Positions 15,685-23,807 of a stretch of 45,020 bases of DNA are shown here, in pieces. Source of the stretch: CAYSZB01 sp964435475 (GTDB lineage Bacteria; Chloroflexota; Anaerolineae; Anaerolineales; Anaerolineaceae); the NCBI GenBank assembly GCA_964435475.1, contig CAYSZB010000012.1:1-45020 (forward strand), given 5' to 3'. Under the pieces are notes generated by a model. That model searched no databases. It was not told where the DNA came from and worked only from the letters and a program-made list of their open reading frames with translations. How positions within the stretch are numbered: the first letter of the stretch is position 1; each line of letters begins with the position of its first letter. The position numbers were made by a program, and so were the translations under genes.

Positions 15685-17499
15685 ATGAAAGAAAAGCAGT
15701 ACCCTGAATATGATATAAGGAAATCCGCCAACTCCAAGCCCCTGGTCGGGTTGTGGAAGTTAATGAGCGGCTACCAGTGGCACTATGTCGGTGCCAACCT
15801 GGCATTGGGCATTTCATCCGCCTCACGCACCGGCATTTACATGCTTTTGGGATATTACGTGGATGAGATCCTGAAAAAATCACGCTTTGATTCAGCCTTG
15901 CTCCTCACAGCGCTGGCATTTTTGTTGTTGATCATTGGACAGGGGTTCTTCTCATTTCTCAGTGGTTACCTGGCCTCACAGACTGCCGAAGGAACCACAC
16001 GACGCCTTAGAGACCACCTGTTTGACCATATCCAGCGGCTTTCCTATGCATATCATGCTGAATCAAAAACGGGGGACCTGCTTGAAAGAGCAACCTCAGA
16101 TGTGGATGCGATCCGAAGGTTCTTTGCCGAACAGGCGATCGGCATGGGTAGGATCATTTTGATATTTGTGATCAACCTGGTTGCGATCATCAACCTGAAT
16201 CCCAAACTGGTGTGGGTCTCAATCGGGATCATCCCGATCATCCTTGTGGTGTCGATCTTCTTCTTCAAAAGAGTGTCGAAGGCATATGAATCCTACCAGG
16301 AACAGGAAGCAGTTCTATCAACCGCATTGCAGGAAAACCTCAGCGGTGTACGGGTAGTGAAAGCCTTTGCCCGCCAGAACTATGAGATCTACAAGTTTGA
16401 GCAGATCAACTGGGAGAAGTTCAAGCGCGGACGAAAGCTGAACAAGCTGCATTCGTATTTCTGGCCGATCTCGGACATATTCTGTGCTGCCCAAATGCTT
16501 TTAGGGCTTTATATTGGTGCCTTGATGGCAATCCGTGGGGAGATCACACTGGGGGCGTATATCACCTACTCGGGATTGATCACCTGGATCATCTGGCCGA
16601 TCCGCAACCTTGGGCGCCTGATCGTACAGACATCGACTGGCATGATCTCGTTCAAACGTGTTGCATCCATCTTAAAACAAGAACAAGAACCCTTACTGGT
16701 AGGTTCAGTCCAACCAACCGGGCAGGTCAACGGGCAGGTTACGTTTGAACATGTAGATTTTGAATACGAAAAGGACAATCCGGTATTGAGGGATGTCTCA
16801 TTTACCTGTCAAGGGGGCTCGGTGGTGGCACTATTAGGGTCGACAGGTTCGGGCAAAACCTCCCTGGTCAACCTGCTGCCACGGTTTTATGATGTCACTG
16901 GCGGCAAAATACTGCTGGATGGGGCGGACCTGCGGGAATACCCAAGGCGATACCTGCGATCACAGATCGGGATCGTGGAACAGGAGCCTTTCCTGTTCTC
17001 ATGCTCGATCAGGGACAACATTACCTACGGTGTCTCGCGTGAAGTCAGCGATGCGGAAGTTGAACAAGCTGCGCGTTTTGCGGCGATCCATGACGTGATC
17101 CTGACATTCCCCAAAGGGTACGAAACCCTCGTGGGGGAAAGAGGCGTAACCCTCTCAGGCGGACAAAAGCAGCGCGTTGCCATTGCCAGGGCTTTGCTGA
17201 TGAATCCCTGCATCCTGATCCTGGATGATTCGACATCGTCGGTCGATATGGAAACTGAAGCCCAGATCAGGCAGGCTTTGAACCAGTTGATGGTGGACAG
17301 GACCACCTTTATCATTGCCCACAGGATCCAATCGATCATGAATGCCGACCTAGTCCTGGTCTTTGACAAAGGTGAGGTTGTTCAATCGGGGACACATGCA
17401 GAACTGATCGCAGTTCCCGGAATGTACCGCGAGATCTACGAGATTCAAACACGGATCGATGAAGCTTTGGAAAAGGAAATTACCAGTGTCAACCTATGA
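15685..17499 (+). CDS. ABC exporter half-transporter, subunit with degenerate Walker B
   Basis: The 604-residue protein joins a six-helix type IV exporter membrane domain to an ATPase domain. Walker A is GSTGSGKTS (about 385), the signature is a canonical LSGGQKQR, and the H-loop is IIAHR. The residue after Walker B is Asp instead of the catalytic Glu (LILDDSTSSVD, about 514). In heterodimeric exporters such as TM287/288, LmrCD and BmrCD, one subunit carries exactly this change, so this is the partner of the next gene. The substrate could be a drug, lipid or peptide. The ribosome site is weak. The promoter at 15532 probably drives this gene, the next, and the MNIO-like gene. Confidence 0.92.
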   Translation: MKEKQYPEYDIRKSANSKPLVGLWKLMSGYQWHYVGANLALGISSASRTGIYMLLGYYVDEILKKSRFDSALLLTALAFLLLIIGQGFFSFLSGYLASQTAEGTTRRLRDHLFDHIQRLSYAYHAESKTGDLLERATSDVDAIRRFFAEQAIGMGRIILIFVINLVAIINLNPKLVWVSIGIIPIILVVSIFFFKRVSKAYESYQEQEAVLSTALQENLSGVRVVKAFARQNYEIYKFEQINWEKFKRGRKLNKLHSYFWPISDIFCAAQMLLGLYIGALMAIRGEITLGAYITYSGLITWIIWPIRNLGRLIVQTSTGMISFKRVASILKQEQEPLLVGSVQPTGQVNGQVTFEHVDFEYEKDNPVLRDVSFTCQGGSVVALLGSTGSGKTSLVNLLPRFYDVTGGKILLDGADLREYPRRYLRSQIGIVEQEPFLFSCSIRDNITYGVSREVSDAEVEQAARFAAIHDVILTFPKGYETLVGERGVTLSGGQKQRVAIARALLMNPCILILDDSTSSVDMETEAQIRQALNQLMVDRTTFIIAHRIQSIMNADLVLVFDKGEVVQSGTHAELIAVPGMYREIYEIQTRIDEALEKEITSVNL

Positions 17500-19309
17500 T
17501 GAGTTGGAAGACGATACTTCCGTCCAAATAAATACAAAAACATTCAAGCGCATTTTTGCCTTGCTGCGTCCGCATTGGAAGGTGGTGACACTTTTTATTG
17601 TCGGAATCATCATCGTTTCAGCGTTGGACTCGGCGTTCACCTACCTGAGCAAGCAGATCATCGACCTGGGAATCGACCTCAAGGACCCTGAGGCAGTGGC
17701 AAGAATTGTTGTGATCTATGCCTCGTTCATCCTGATCCAGGCGATCTTTGTCTTCATTTTTATCTATGCCGTCAGCATGCTGGGTGAACGGATCCGCTAT
17801 GACCTGCGCAAGCAGTTGTTTAACCATTTGCAAAGCCTGTCATTGTCATATTACAGCCAGACACCGGTCGGATGGATCATGTCAAGAGTTACTTCAGACA
17901 CCGAACGTGTGGCTGACCTGATGACCTGGGGGTTCCTTGACGCCACATCATCCGCAGTGAACGTGCTGACTTCATCGTATTTTATGATCCTGATCAACTG
18001 GAAAATGGCGATCATCGTATTGGTTTCCATCCCGGTGATGATGGTTGTGGCATTCTATTTCAGAAAAAGTATCCTAATCAATTACCGCCGATCCCGCAAA
18101 TACAACTCGCGGATCACTGCCAGTTTGAATGAAAATATCACCGGTGTGCGGGTTGTCAAGTCGCTCTCACGGGAAGAAGCCAACCTCGGCCTTTTCAAAG
18201 GGTTGACCACCAAGATGTTCAGCGCCAGTTTTCGTGCAGCATATCTCTCAGCCCTCTTCCTGCCAACCATTCAGACGATCAGCGCCATTTCACTGGGCGT
18301 GATACTCTACCGGGGCGGCTTGAAAGTGCAGGTCGGCGAGATGACGATTGGCGGCATCCAGGCATTCATCTCTTACATTATGTTCATCCTGTGGCCGATC
18401 CAGGACCTGGCGAGGGTGTTTGCAGACATGCAGAATGCCATTGCCTCAGCAGAACGCATATTTTCATTGCTGGACACCACCCCGGTGGTTAAGAACCGGG
18501 CATCAACCCGGGAGATCCAATCGATTGCAGGTGATATTGAGTTTGAGCACGTCCATTTCTATTATGAAAAAGATGACCCTGTGATCAAAGACCTGTCGTT
18601 CAAAGTGAAACAAGGAGCCACAATTGCATTGGTCGGACCGACTGGTGGTGGCAAGACAACCATTGTCAACCTCTTATGCCGTTTTTATGAACCAACAGAA
18701 GGAACGATTCGCTTAGCCGGGTATGATTACCATGAGCTTAAGTTACAGGATATCCAATCCAGGATCGGTGTGGTTCTGCAAACGCCCCATCTTTTTTCCG
18801 GCACTGTCAGGGATAACATCCGTTATGGAAAACTATCGGCTACTGATGAAGAGATCGAACAGGCTTCAAAGTTGGCCGGGGCATATGATTTTATCGAAAA
18901 ACTGGACAAGAAGTTTAACCAGGATGTTGGTGAGGGCGGTAATTTGCTGTCTGTTGGTCAAAAACAACTGATCAGCATTGCGCGTGCGATCCTGGCTGGA
19001 CCGGAGATCTTTGTAATGGATGAGGCGACCAGTTCGGTTGATACGCTGACTGAAGCGCTGATCCAAAAAGGGATGGATCACCTGATGGAAGGTAGAACCA
19101 GTTTCATCATTGCCCACCGCCTTTCCACGATCAAACGGGCAGATGTGATCATGGTCATATCAGATGGGCAGATCACCGAGCAAGGCAATCATGATGAGTT
19201 GATGCGGATAAAAGGACACTATTTCCGCCTGTACACCCAGCAGTTCCGCCAGGAACTCGAGTCGCAAATGGACCCCTTTACAGACAAGTCTCTTATTCAA
19301 CCCACATAG
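17459..19309 (+). CDS. ABC exporter half-transporter, subunit with canonical Glu and degenerate signature
   Basis: The second half-transporter (616 residues) has six membrane helices and an ATPase domain with Walker A GPTGGGKTT, Walker B FVMDEATSSVD with the catalytic Glu, and H-loop IIAHR. Its signature motif is LSVGQKQ instead of LSGGQ. That complements the partner: the composite site built from this Walker B and the partner's intact LSGGQ is active, while the other is degenerate. The reading frame overlaps the preceding gene. An ATG at 17459 has a poor ribosome site, while a GTG at 17486 follows AAAGGAAA at good spacing and is a real alternative start, cutting the overlap from 41 to 14 bases. 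Confidence 0.92.
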   Translation: MKLWKRKLPVSTYDELEDDTSVQINTKTFKRIFALLRPHWKVVTLFIVGIIIVSALDSAFTYLSKQIIDLGIDLKDPEAVARIVVIYASFILIQAIFVFIFIYAVSMLGERIRYDLRKQLFNHLQSLSLSYYSQTPVGWIMSRVTSDTERVADLMTWGFLDATSSAVNVLTSSYFMILINWKMAIIVLVSIPVMMVVAFYFRKSILINYRRSRKYNSRITASLNENITGVRVVKSLSREEANLGLFKGLTTKMFSASFRAAYLSALFLPTIQTISAISLGVILYRGGLKVQVGEMTIGGIQAFISYIMFILWPIQDLARVFADMQNAIASAERIFSLLDTTPVVKNRASTREIQSIAGDIEFEHVHFYYEKDDPVIKDLSFKVKQGATIALVGPTGGGKTTIVNLLCRFYEPTEGTIRLAGYDYHELKLQDIQSRIGVVLQTPHLFSGTVRDNIRYGKLSATDEEIEQASKLAGAYDFIEKLDKKFNQDVGEGGNLLSVGQKQLISIARAILAGPEIFVMDEATSSVDTLTEALIQKGMDHLMEGRTSFIIAHRLSTIKRADVIMVISDGQITEQGNHDELMRIKGHYFRLYTQQFRQELESQMDPFTDKSLIQPT

Positions 19310-19335
19310 CTCTGCACCTATTTTAAGAGGACAAC

Positions 19336-20124
19336 TTGAAATTCGCTGTTAACTACTCCATACCCCTTGCCCAATTCCTGGAAAATAACCTCGATCAGGT
19401 TGACCTGATAAAATGCCCTGACTGGGATGGACTTTTCATTGAAGCTGCGAAGGTGAAACCCGTCTATATTCATTTTGACATCCTGGTCGGAAAAGATCAG
19501 ACCAAACACCTTGACCTTGAACGGGTTGAGCGGTTCCTGGCACATACTTCCACACCCCATGTCAACTGTCACCTGGTCACAACCCGGGAAACAAACCCAA
19601 GTTCGACAAAAGATGTCACAGTGATGCTTAAGCAGTGGGAGAAAGAGATCAGTGTGTTGAGCTCCCACTTCGGGAATAAGCACGTGGTCATTGAGCACTT
19701 CCCATTCATGCCCTATCATCCTTATATGAAAGCGGCTGTTGATGCAAAAAATATTTCAACCATCATAAATGAAACCGGATGCAGCTTTCTGCTAGACCTG
19801 GCACATGCCAGGATCACAGCGCAGGTTTTGGGAGTTGACGCACAGGACTACATCATGGCACTGCCTATCAGGCAGTTGCAGGAATTTCACATTACCGGCA
19901 TGCGCCTTTATAACGGACTGTGGCATGATCACTTTGAGCTTCTTGATAGTGATTGGTCCTTGCTGGAACGGATTCTGGCGATGGTCAAAAAGAACGAAAT
20001 ACCAGAGCCTGTTATCGCATCTTTTGAATATGGCGGGGTGGGTAATACGTTTGCCTGGCGAACAGAACCCGGGGTAATACAAAACCAGGTGCCACGCTTA
20101 TGCGCGATGATCAAGTCGTGCTAA
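19336..20124 (+). CDS. DUF692/MNIO-like TIM-barrel protein
   Basis: The start is a TTG at 19336 with AAGAGG 5 bases upstream; there is no closer ATG. The 262-residue protein reads as a single TIM barrel with putative metal ligands at the ends of successive strands: VVIEHF (Glu120, His121), LLDLAHAR (Asp154, His157), EFHITG (Glu183, His185), WHDHF (His197, Asp198, His199) and SFEYGG (Glu231). This order follows DUF692, the multinuclear non-heme iron oxidases (MbnB, TglH, ChrH) that modify cysteines in peptides. It lies 26 bases after the exporter genes and ends 5 bases from the convergent ATPase gene. No precursor peptide or DUF2063-like partner is visible. A xylose-isomerase-like epimerase is the main alternative. 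Confidence 0.62.
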   Translation: MKFAVNYSIPLAQFLENNLDQVDLIKCPDWDGLFIEAAKVKPVYIHFDILVGKDQTKHLDLERVERFLAHTSTPHVNCHLVTTRETNPSSTKDVTVMLKQWEKEISVLSSHFGNKHVVIEHFPFMPYHPYMKAAVDAKNISTIINETGCSFLLDLAHARITAQVLGVDAQDYIMALPIRQLQEFHITGMRLYNGLWHDHFELLDSDWSLLERILAMVKKNEIPEPVIASFEYGGVGNTFAWRTEPGVIQNQVPRLCAMIKSC

Positions 20125-20129
20125 ATTGA

Positions 20130-21152
20130 TCACGCCAGGTCCGCAGTTCGAAGATGCTGGATGACATCATACAAGCTATTACAGGATTCGACACTGCTGC
20201 TGGTGTATACCTGCCAGGCAGGTCGGCCATTAATGCTTTCAATCATGACATAAGGGGTTTTCAAATCCTCTGCCATCAATACTTCGTACCCAACCCTCGA
20301 TAGCGCCCGAGAAGTCCACAACTTTACCAATCCTGCAGGCCCATCCAGCCCAACAGTCCCGGAAGCCCTGGCAGGCATTTGAAAAGCGCCTGATTTCAGG
20401 TCAAATTTAACCCCTTCCTGGGCAAATGCACCGCCCAGGGCATTCGACAGGATCAGATCTTCTGGCGCACCAACATCACAATGACCGCCCTTTCTCATAA
20501 CCCAGAGCACATCCGCCGTGCGGATCGCCAGGTCGAGGTCATGGGTTGAGACCAAAACCGCCTTATTTAATCTATGCGCAAGATTTTTCATCAACTGCAT
20601 CATGATCACGCGGTGCGGTAGGTCCAGGTATGCTGTTGGCTCATCCAGGAGCATGATCTCCGGTTCCTGGGCTAAAGCCCTGGCAACCATCACTTTCTGA
20701 CGCTCACCGTCACTCAGTTCAGTGAACTTCCGGTTGATCAATTCGGAGGCATCGATGGCTTTCAGGGAATCCTCGATCACTTTGACATCTGTGGCTTTTA
20801 AGGAGCCAAACCAATTGGTATATGGATACCTGCCAAGCGCAACCACGGAGAACACATCCATCGCACCCACATTGACAGCCTCTGTGAGTACCACACTGAT
20901 CTTGAGGGCAATCCTCTCTGGAGTTAAAGTACTGACGGGTTGACCAGAAAGCTTTATCTCACCTTTGATCAGTGTCTGCAACCCGGCAAGTGTTCTGAGT
21001 AAAGTGGATTTGCCCACCCCATTGGGACCAACCAGGCAAACCAGTTCACCCTTTTTAAGCTGCAGGTTGAGGTCCGTGGCTACATAGGACCATTTTCTCC
21101 TGTTGATTTTATAACCGATGGACAGCTGTTTTGCTTCGAGGCTCGGGATCAG
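20130..21152 (-). CDS. btuD: Cobalamin/siderophore-type ABC importer ATPase with C-terminal extension
   Basis: The ATPase of a type II importer has Walker A GPNGVGKST, signature ELSDGERQKV, Walker B MLLDEPTAYLDLPHR and the switch STHDLD, as in BtuD and FhuC. The last 90-100 residues lie beyond the usual end of the domain (about 255) and include a YVMIESINGRPAWQVY stretch; their role is unknown. The start is odd. No ATG, GTG or TTG exists in frame between an ATG at 21365, deep inside the permease gene, and a GTG within Walker A itself. I placed the start at a CTG (21152-21150) whose last two bases form the permease TGA, a CTGA overlap that mimics the usual ATGA coupling. Family is certain; the start is inferred. 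Confidence 0.85.
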   Translation of the reverse strand: MIPSLEAKQLSIGYKINRRKWSYVATDLNLQLKKGELVCLVGPNGVGKSTLLRTLAGLQTLIKGEIKLSGQPVSTLTPERIALKISVVLTEAVNVGAMDVFSVVALGRYPYTNWFGSLKATDVKVIEDSLKAIDASELINRKFTELSDGERQKVMVARALAQEPEIMLLDEPTAYLDLPHRVIMMQLMKNLAHRLNKAVLVSTHDLDLAIRTADVLWVMRKGGHCDVGAPEDLILSNALGGAFAQEGVKFDLKSGAFQMPARASGTVGLDGPAGLVKLWTSRALSRVGYEVLMAEDLKTPYVMIESINGRPAWQVYTSSSVESCNSLYDVIQHLRTADLA

Positions 21153-22240
21153 TTGAGAAGAGTTGATCTTGCCCTCCCTTGTTTTATGATCAGGTAAATA
21201 ATGAAAGGTGCCCCGAACAGTGAGGTCACGATGTTGATCGGCAGGGTGTATTGTGTGCCGGGCAACTGCGCCAGGACATCTGCCAGCAAGGCAACCATCG
21301 CCCCGATCAGGATGACAGCTGGCAGGAGGATACGGTGGTCCGAGGTATTGAACATTGACCGGCACAGGTGCGGTATGGCGACGCCAATAAACCCGATCGG
21401 TCCACAGAATGCCGTCACCACCCCGGCCAAAAGAGACGCTCCCAACAGAATCCAGAAGCGAGTCTTTCTGACATTCATCCCCATGGTAGCTGCGTACTCT
21501 TCACCCAGCAAGAGCGTGTTGAGGGCTTTGGGCAGGAAAAAAGCCACTGCCAGACCCAGCAGCACCGCAGGTGCCATCACCCGCATCTGGTTCCAGGTAA
21601 CACCGCCAAATGAACCATAAGACCAGGTCGTATAAGTCTGAATTCGCTCCGGGATGGAGAAGTAAATGAGCAGGCTAACAACTGCACTGATGGCATAGCC
21701 AAACATCAACCCCATAATCAACAAGGTGACCGGGTTGCGCACCTTCCTGCCAATGATCAAGACAAGCAACAATACCAAACCAGCGCCAATGCTTCCGGCT
21801 ACTGCCAGGCTCAGGTCGCCCAAAAAACCAAATCCAGCCAGGAGGATTGAACCTGTCGTACCAAAGCCGAGGATGACAAGGGCAACCCCCAACCCTGCGC
21901 CGGAATTAATGCCCAGGATGAAAGGATCAGCCAGTGGGTTGCGAAATAGCGTTTGCATCTGCAAACCACTAACGGACAATGCAGCTCCGACCAGGATGGC
22001 AGTAAGGGCTTTTGGCAAGCGTATCTTGTACATGATGTCATACCAGGAACTTTTTTCCCCCGCCTGGCCACTTAAGATGCGCAGGACACTCTTTAATGGA
22101 ATCCCGACAGAGCCAACAGCCAGGTCCAGGAATAGAACAAGAACAAGGCCAAGTAAAAGAATGCCGAGCAACCACCAGATTATGGAAGATCTCTTGTCAT
22201 GCAAAGATGCATTTTGCGAAGTCACTTTTTCAGCCACCAT
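21149..22240 (-). CDS. btuC: FecCD/BtuC-family importer permease
   Basis: The 363-residue protein has about ten hydrophobic segments and the hallmarks of FecCD/BtuC permeases: LPKALTAILVGAALSVSGLQ, FRNPLADPFILGINSGAGLG and GFIGVAIPHLCR. The permease is a homodimer that carries cobalamin or ferric siderophore across the inner membrane. The three importer genes are contiguous on the minus strand, 10 bases after the binding-protein gene and overlapping the ATPase gene, behind a cobalamin riboswitch. The regulation identifies the cargo as a corrinoid with more certainty than the protein sequence could. Confidence 0.93.
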   Translation of the reverse strand: MVAEKVTSQNASLHDKRSSIIWWLLGILLLGLVLVLFLDLAVGSVGIPLKSVLRILSGQAGEKSSWYDIMYKIRLPKALTAILVGAALSVSGLQMQTLFRNPLADPFILGINSGAGLGVALVILGFGTTGSILLAGFGFLGDLSLAVAGSIGAGLVLLLVLIIGRKVRNPVTLLIMGLMFGYAISAVVSLLIYFSIPERIQTYTTWSYGSFGGVTWNQMRVMAPAVLLGLAVAFFLPKALNTLLLGEEYAATMGMNVRKTRFWILLGASLLAGVVTAFCGPIGFIGVAIPHLCRSMFNTSDHRILLPAVILIGAMVALLADVLAQLPGTQYTLPINIVTSLFGAPFIIYLIIKQGRARSTLLN

Positions 22241-22250
22241 CCGACAGGCA

Positions 22251-23522
22251 TTACTGAAGCTTCATGTAGTAGACCAATAAATGATCGGTCAGCAACCCGG
22301 GGTGGAAGATACTGATCAGGTCTGCAAGGATGACATCCGGTTGGGCAACACCACTCTCAAAGTAATCACTTCCTCCGTTTGCATTGACGCGTGCGGAGTA
22401 GTTGTAAACATTTCCTGATCTAAAAGCACTGAAATCTGCATAGCGTTCATCCATTGCCAGCAGGCTACCCAATTCTGAAGCAAAGCCCACGTTAAGCCAG
22501 AAATCAGCCTCGAAGGCTAATTCATAGACCTGTTCGAATGAATATGGCATTGCCCCTGTACCCTCAGAGTCAGCCCAGAGGTAGTCTGCCCCAGCATCCT
22601 TGAGGAGGATGGCAGCATAACTCTCACCACCAGGCATATACCAGCTACCCTGGAAATCAGTATTGACGAAAACAGAAGGTCTTTCCTCAAGACCGGCAGT
22701 CAGCGTTTTGAGAACTTCATACCTGCCAACCATTTCATTAAATTGCTTTTCTGCTTCAACTTCTTTGTTAAAGAAAGCAGCAATGAATTTTCCCCATTCC
22801 GCCCTACCCAGGGGGGTATTCTCGACATAATCGCCATTGATGACCACTGGTAAACCTGCCTCAAGCAGCTTAGGATGGGCATCATAATCGGTATAGCCAC
22901 TCGCCGAGGTCATGATGACATCTGGATCCAACTCAATAAGCGTTTCAACACTGGCAACACCCCCCCCAGCTCCCCCGCCAACGACCTGGATCTGATCATT
23001 TTTTGCCATTTCATGCACACGTTCGTTGTAGACATAAGTCAGATCATCAACCCCCACCAGCGCATCCAATACACCAACCTGCTCAAGGAAGGAAAAATAG
23101 GTTGTCGACATGGTGACAAGGGAACGGATTGGCACCTCAATGACCATTGCATCGATCAATTTCTCAGGCAACGGTGTTCCACACTGCAGGAGGATATATT
23201 GAAAACTCTGGTCAGCACCTGCCCATGGCTGGGTTACTGTCAGGAGTTTGTAATTGTCATAATATTCAATTGAGAATCCTTGAGCATAATTTACAGAGGC
23301 TTGCTTCGGAAAGTAATTCACACCAGGTTCAAATTTTTCCACACAACCCTCATTTGTATAACTTACATCAAAATCAGGGGTGGTTTGATTATCTACAGGA
23401 TAGAGGTCAACACTTTCAGCAGGCAGACTCGCTTCAGGTGTTGGCTTATGAGGACCGACCGGCTGACATGCGCTTAAGACTATCGCCATCATCAAGAACA
23501 TAAACATCAAATATCGCTTCAT
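22251..23522 (-). CDS. btuF: Corrinoid-binding lipoprotein of the ABC importer
   Basis: The lipobox LSAC puts the lipidated Cys at 19, so the mature protein is tethered outside the membrane. A 423-residue body has the cluster A-II (BtuF/FhuD) layout: an N-terminal lobe with VIEVPIRSLVTMSTTYFSFL and LIELDPDVIMTSA, a linking helix, and a C-terminal lobe with FQGSWYMPGGESY, ADYLWADSEG and VGFA. It is longer than E. coli BtuF (about 266) because of an extra N-terminal region with Cys60. AGGAG at 23531-23535 precedes the ATG. It is the first gene after the cobalamin riboswitch. A cobamide or cobinamide is the probable ligand. Confidence 0.88.
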   Translation of the reverse strand: MKRYLMFMFLMMAIVLSACQPVGPHKPTPEASLPAESVDLYPVDNQTTPDFDVSYTNEGCVEKFEPGVNYFPKQASVNYAQGFSIEYYDNYKLLTVTQPWAGADQSFQYILLQCGTPLPEKLIDAMVIEVPIRSLVTMSTTYFSFLEQVGVLDALVGVDDLTYVYNERVHEMAKNDQIQVVGGGAGGGVASVETLIELDPDVIMTSASGYTDYDAHPKLLEAGLPVVINGDYVENTPLGRAEWGKFIAAFFNKEVEAEKQFNEMVGRYEVLKTLTAGLEERPSVFVNTDFQGSWYMPGGESYAAILLKDAGADYLWADSEGTGAMPYSFEQVYELAFEADFWLNVGFASELGSLLAMDERYADFSAFRSGNVYNYSARVNANGGSDYFESGVAQPDVILADLISIFHPGLLTDHLLVYYMKLQ

Positions 23523-23546
23523 TTATTAACTCCTAATGACATAATT

Positions 23547-23581
23547 AAAACAAAGACCCAACCTGCTGTAACAAGTTGGGG
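23547..23581 (-). terminator. Riboswitch expression-platform terminator
   Basis: On the minus strand CCCAACTTG pairs with CAGGTTGGG (one G-U) around a 6-base loop, followed by TCTTTGTTTT. It sits between the B12 box and the ribosome site of the binding-protein gene, as expected for premature termination when cobalamin is bound. Confidence 0.75.
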
Positions 23582-23594
23582 CTTATAGATCAGT

Positions 23595-23765
23595 CCAAGC
23601 CACCTTCTTGTTACGAGAAGAGAAAAACAGGCATACATGAGGCAGGTTTCCTGGCTTGTTATGAAACCCATAACTTACAGTTGCGACACAGCGCTGGACT
23701 TTCACCAGCTTCCACCTTTACACCCTTACATCCGGGGATCGGGTTACCTCAATTATTCAATTATA
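23595..23765 (-). ncRNA. Cobalamin (adenosylcobalamin-type) riboswitch
   Basis: Reading the minus strand from 23765, the conserved core appears in order: GGTGGAAGCTGGTGAAAGTC, then CCAGCGC, GTCGCAACTGTAA, a variable hairpin GTTATG-CATAAC, and the B12 box AAGCCAGGAAACCTGCC (23641-23657), which differs from the classical box at one position. The aptamer is followed by a terminator hairpin and then the binding-protein gene. It should switch off corrinoid import when cobalamin is plentiful. Core boundaries are clear; the outer P1 limits are approximate. Confidence 0.95.
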
Positions 23766-23778
23766 AACTTACGCCTAA

Positions 23779-23807
23779 AAAATACCACACGCCAGGCTTT
23801 AAGTCAA
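23779..23807 (-). promoter_or_regulatory. Promoter of the riboswitch and corrinoid-import operon
   Basis: On the minus strand TTGACT (23802-23807), a 17-base spacer and TATTTT (23779-23784) precede the riboswitch by about 10 bases. It abuts the 3' end of the PPK2 gene, so importer transcription is independent of that gene. Confidence 0.7.
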
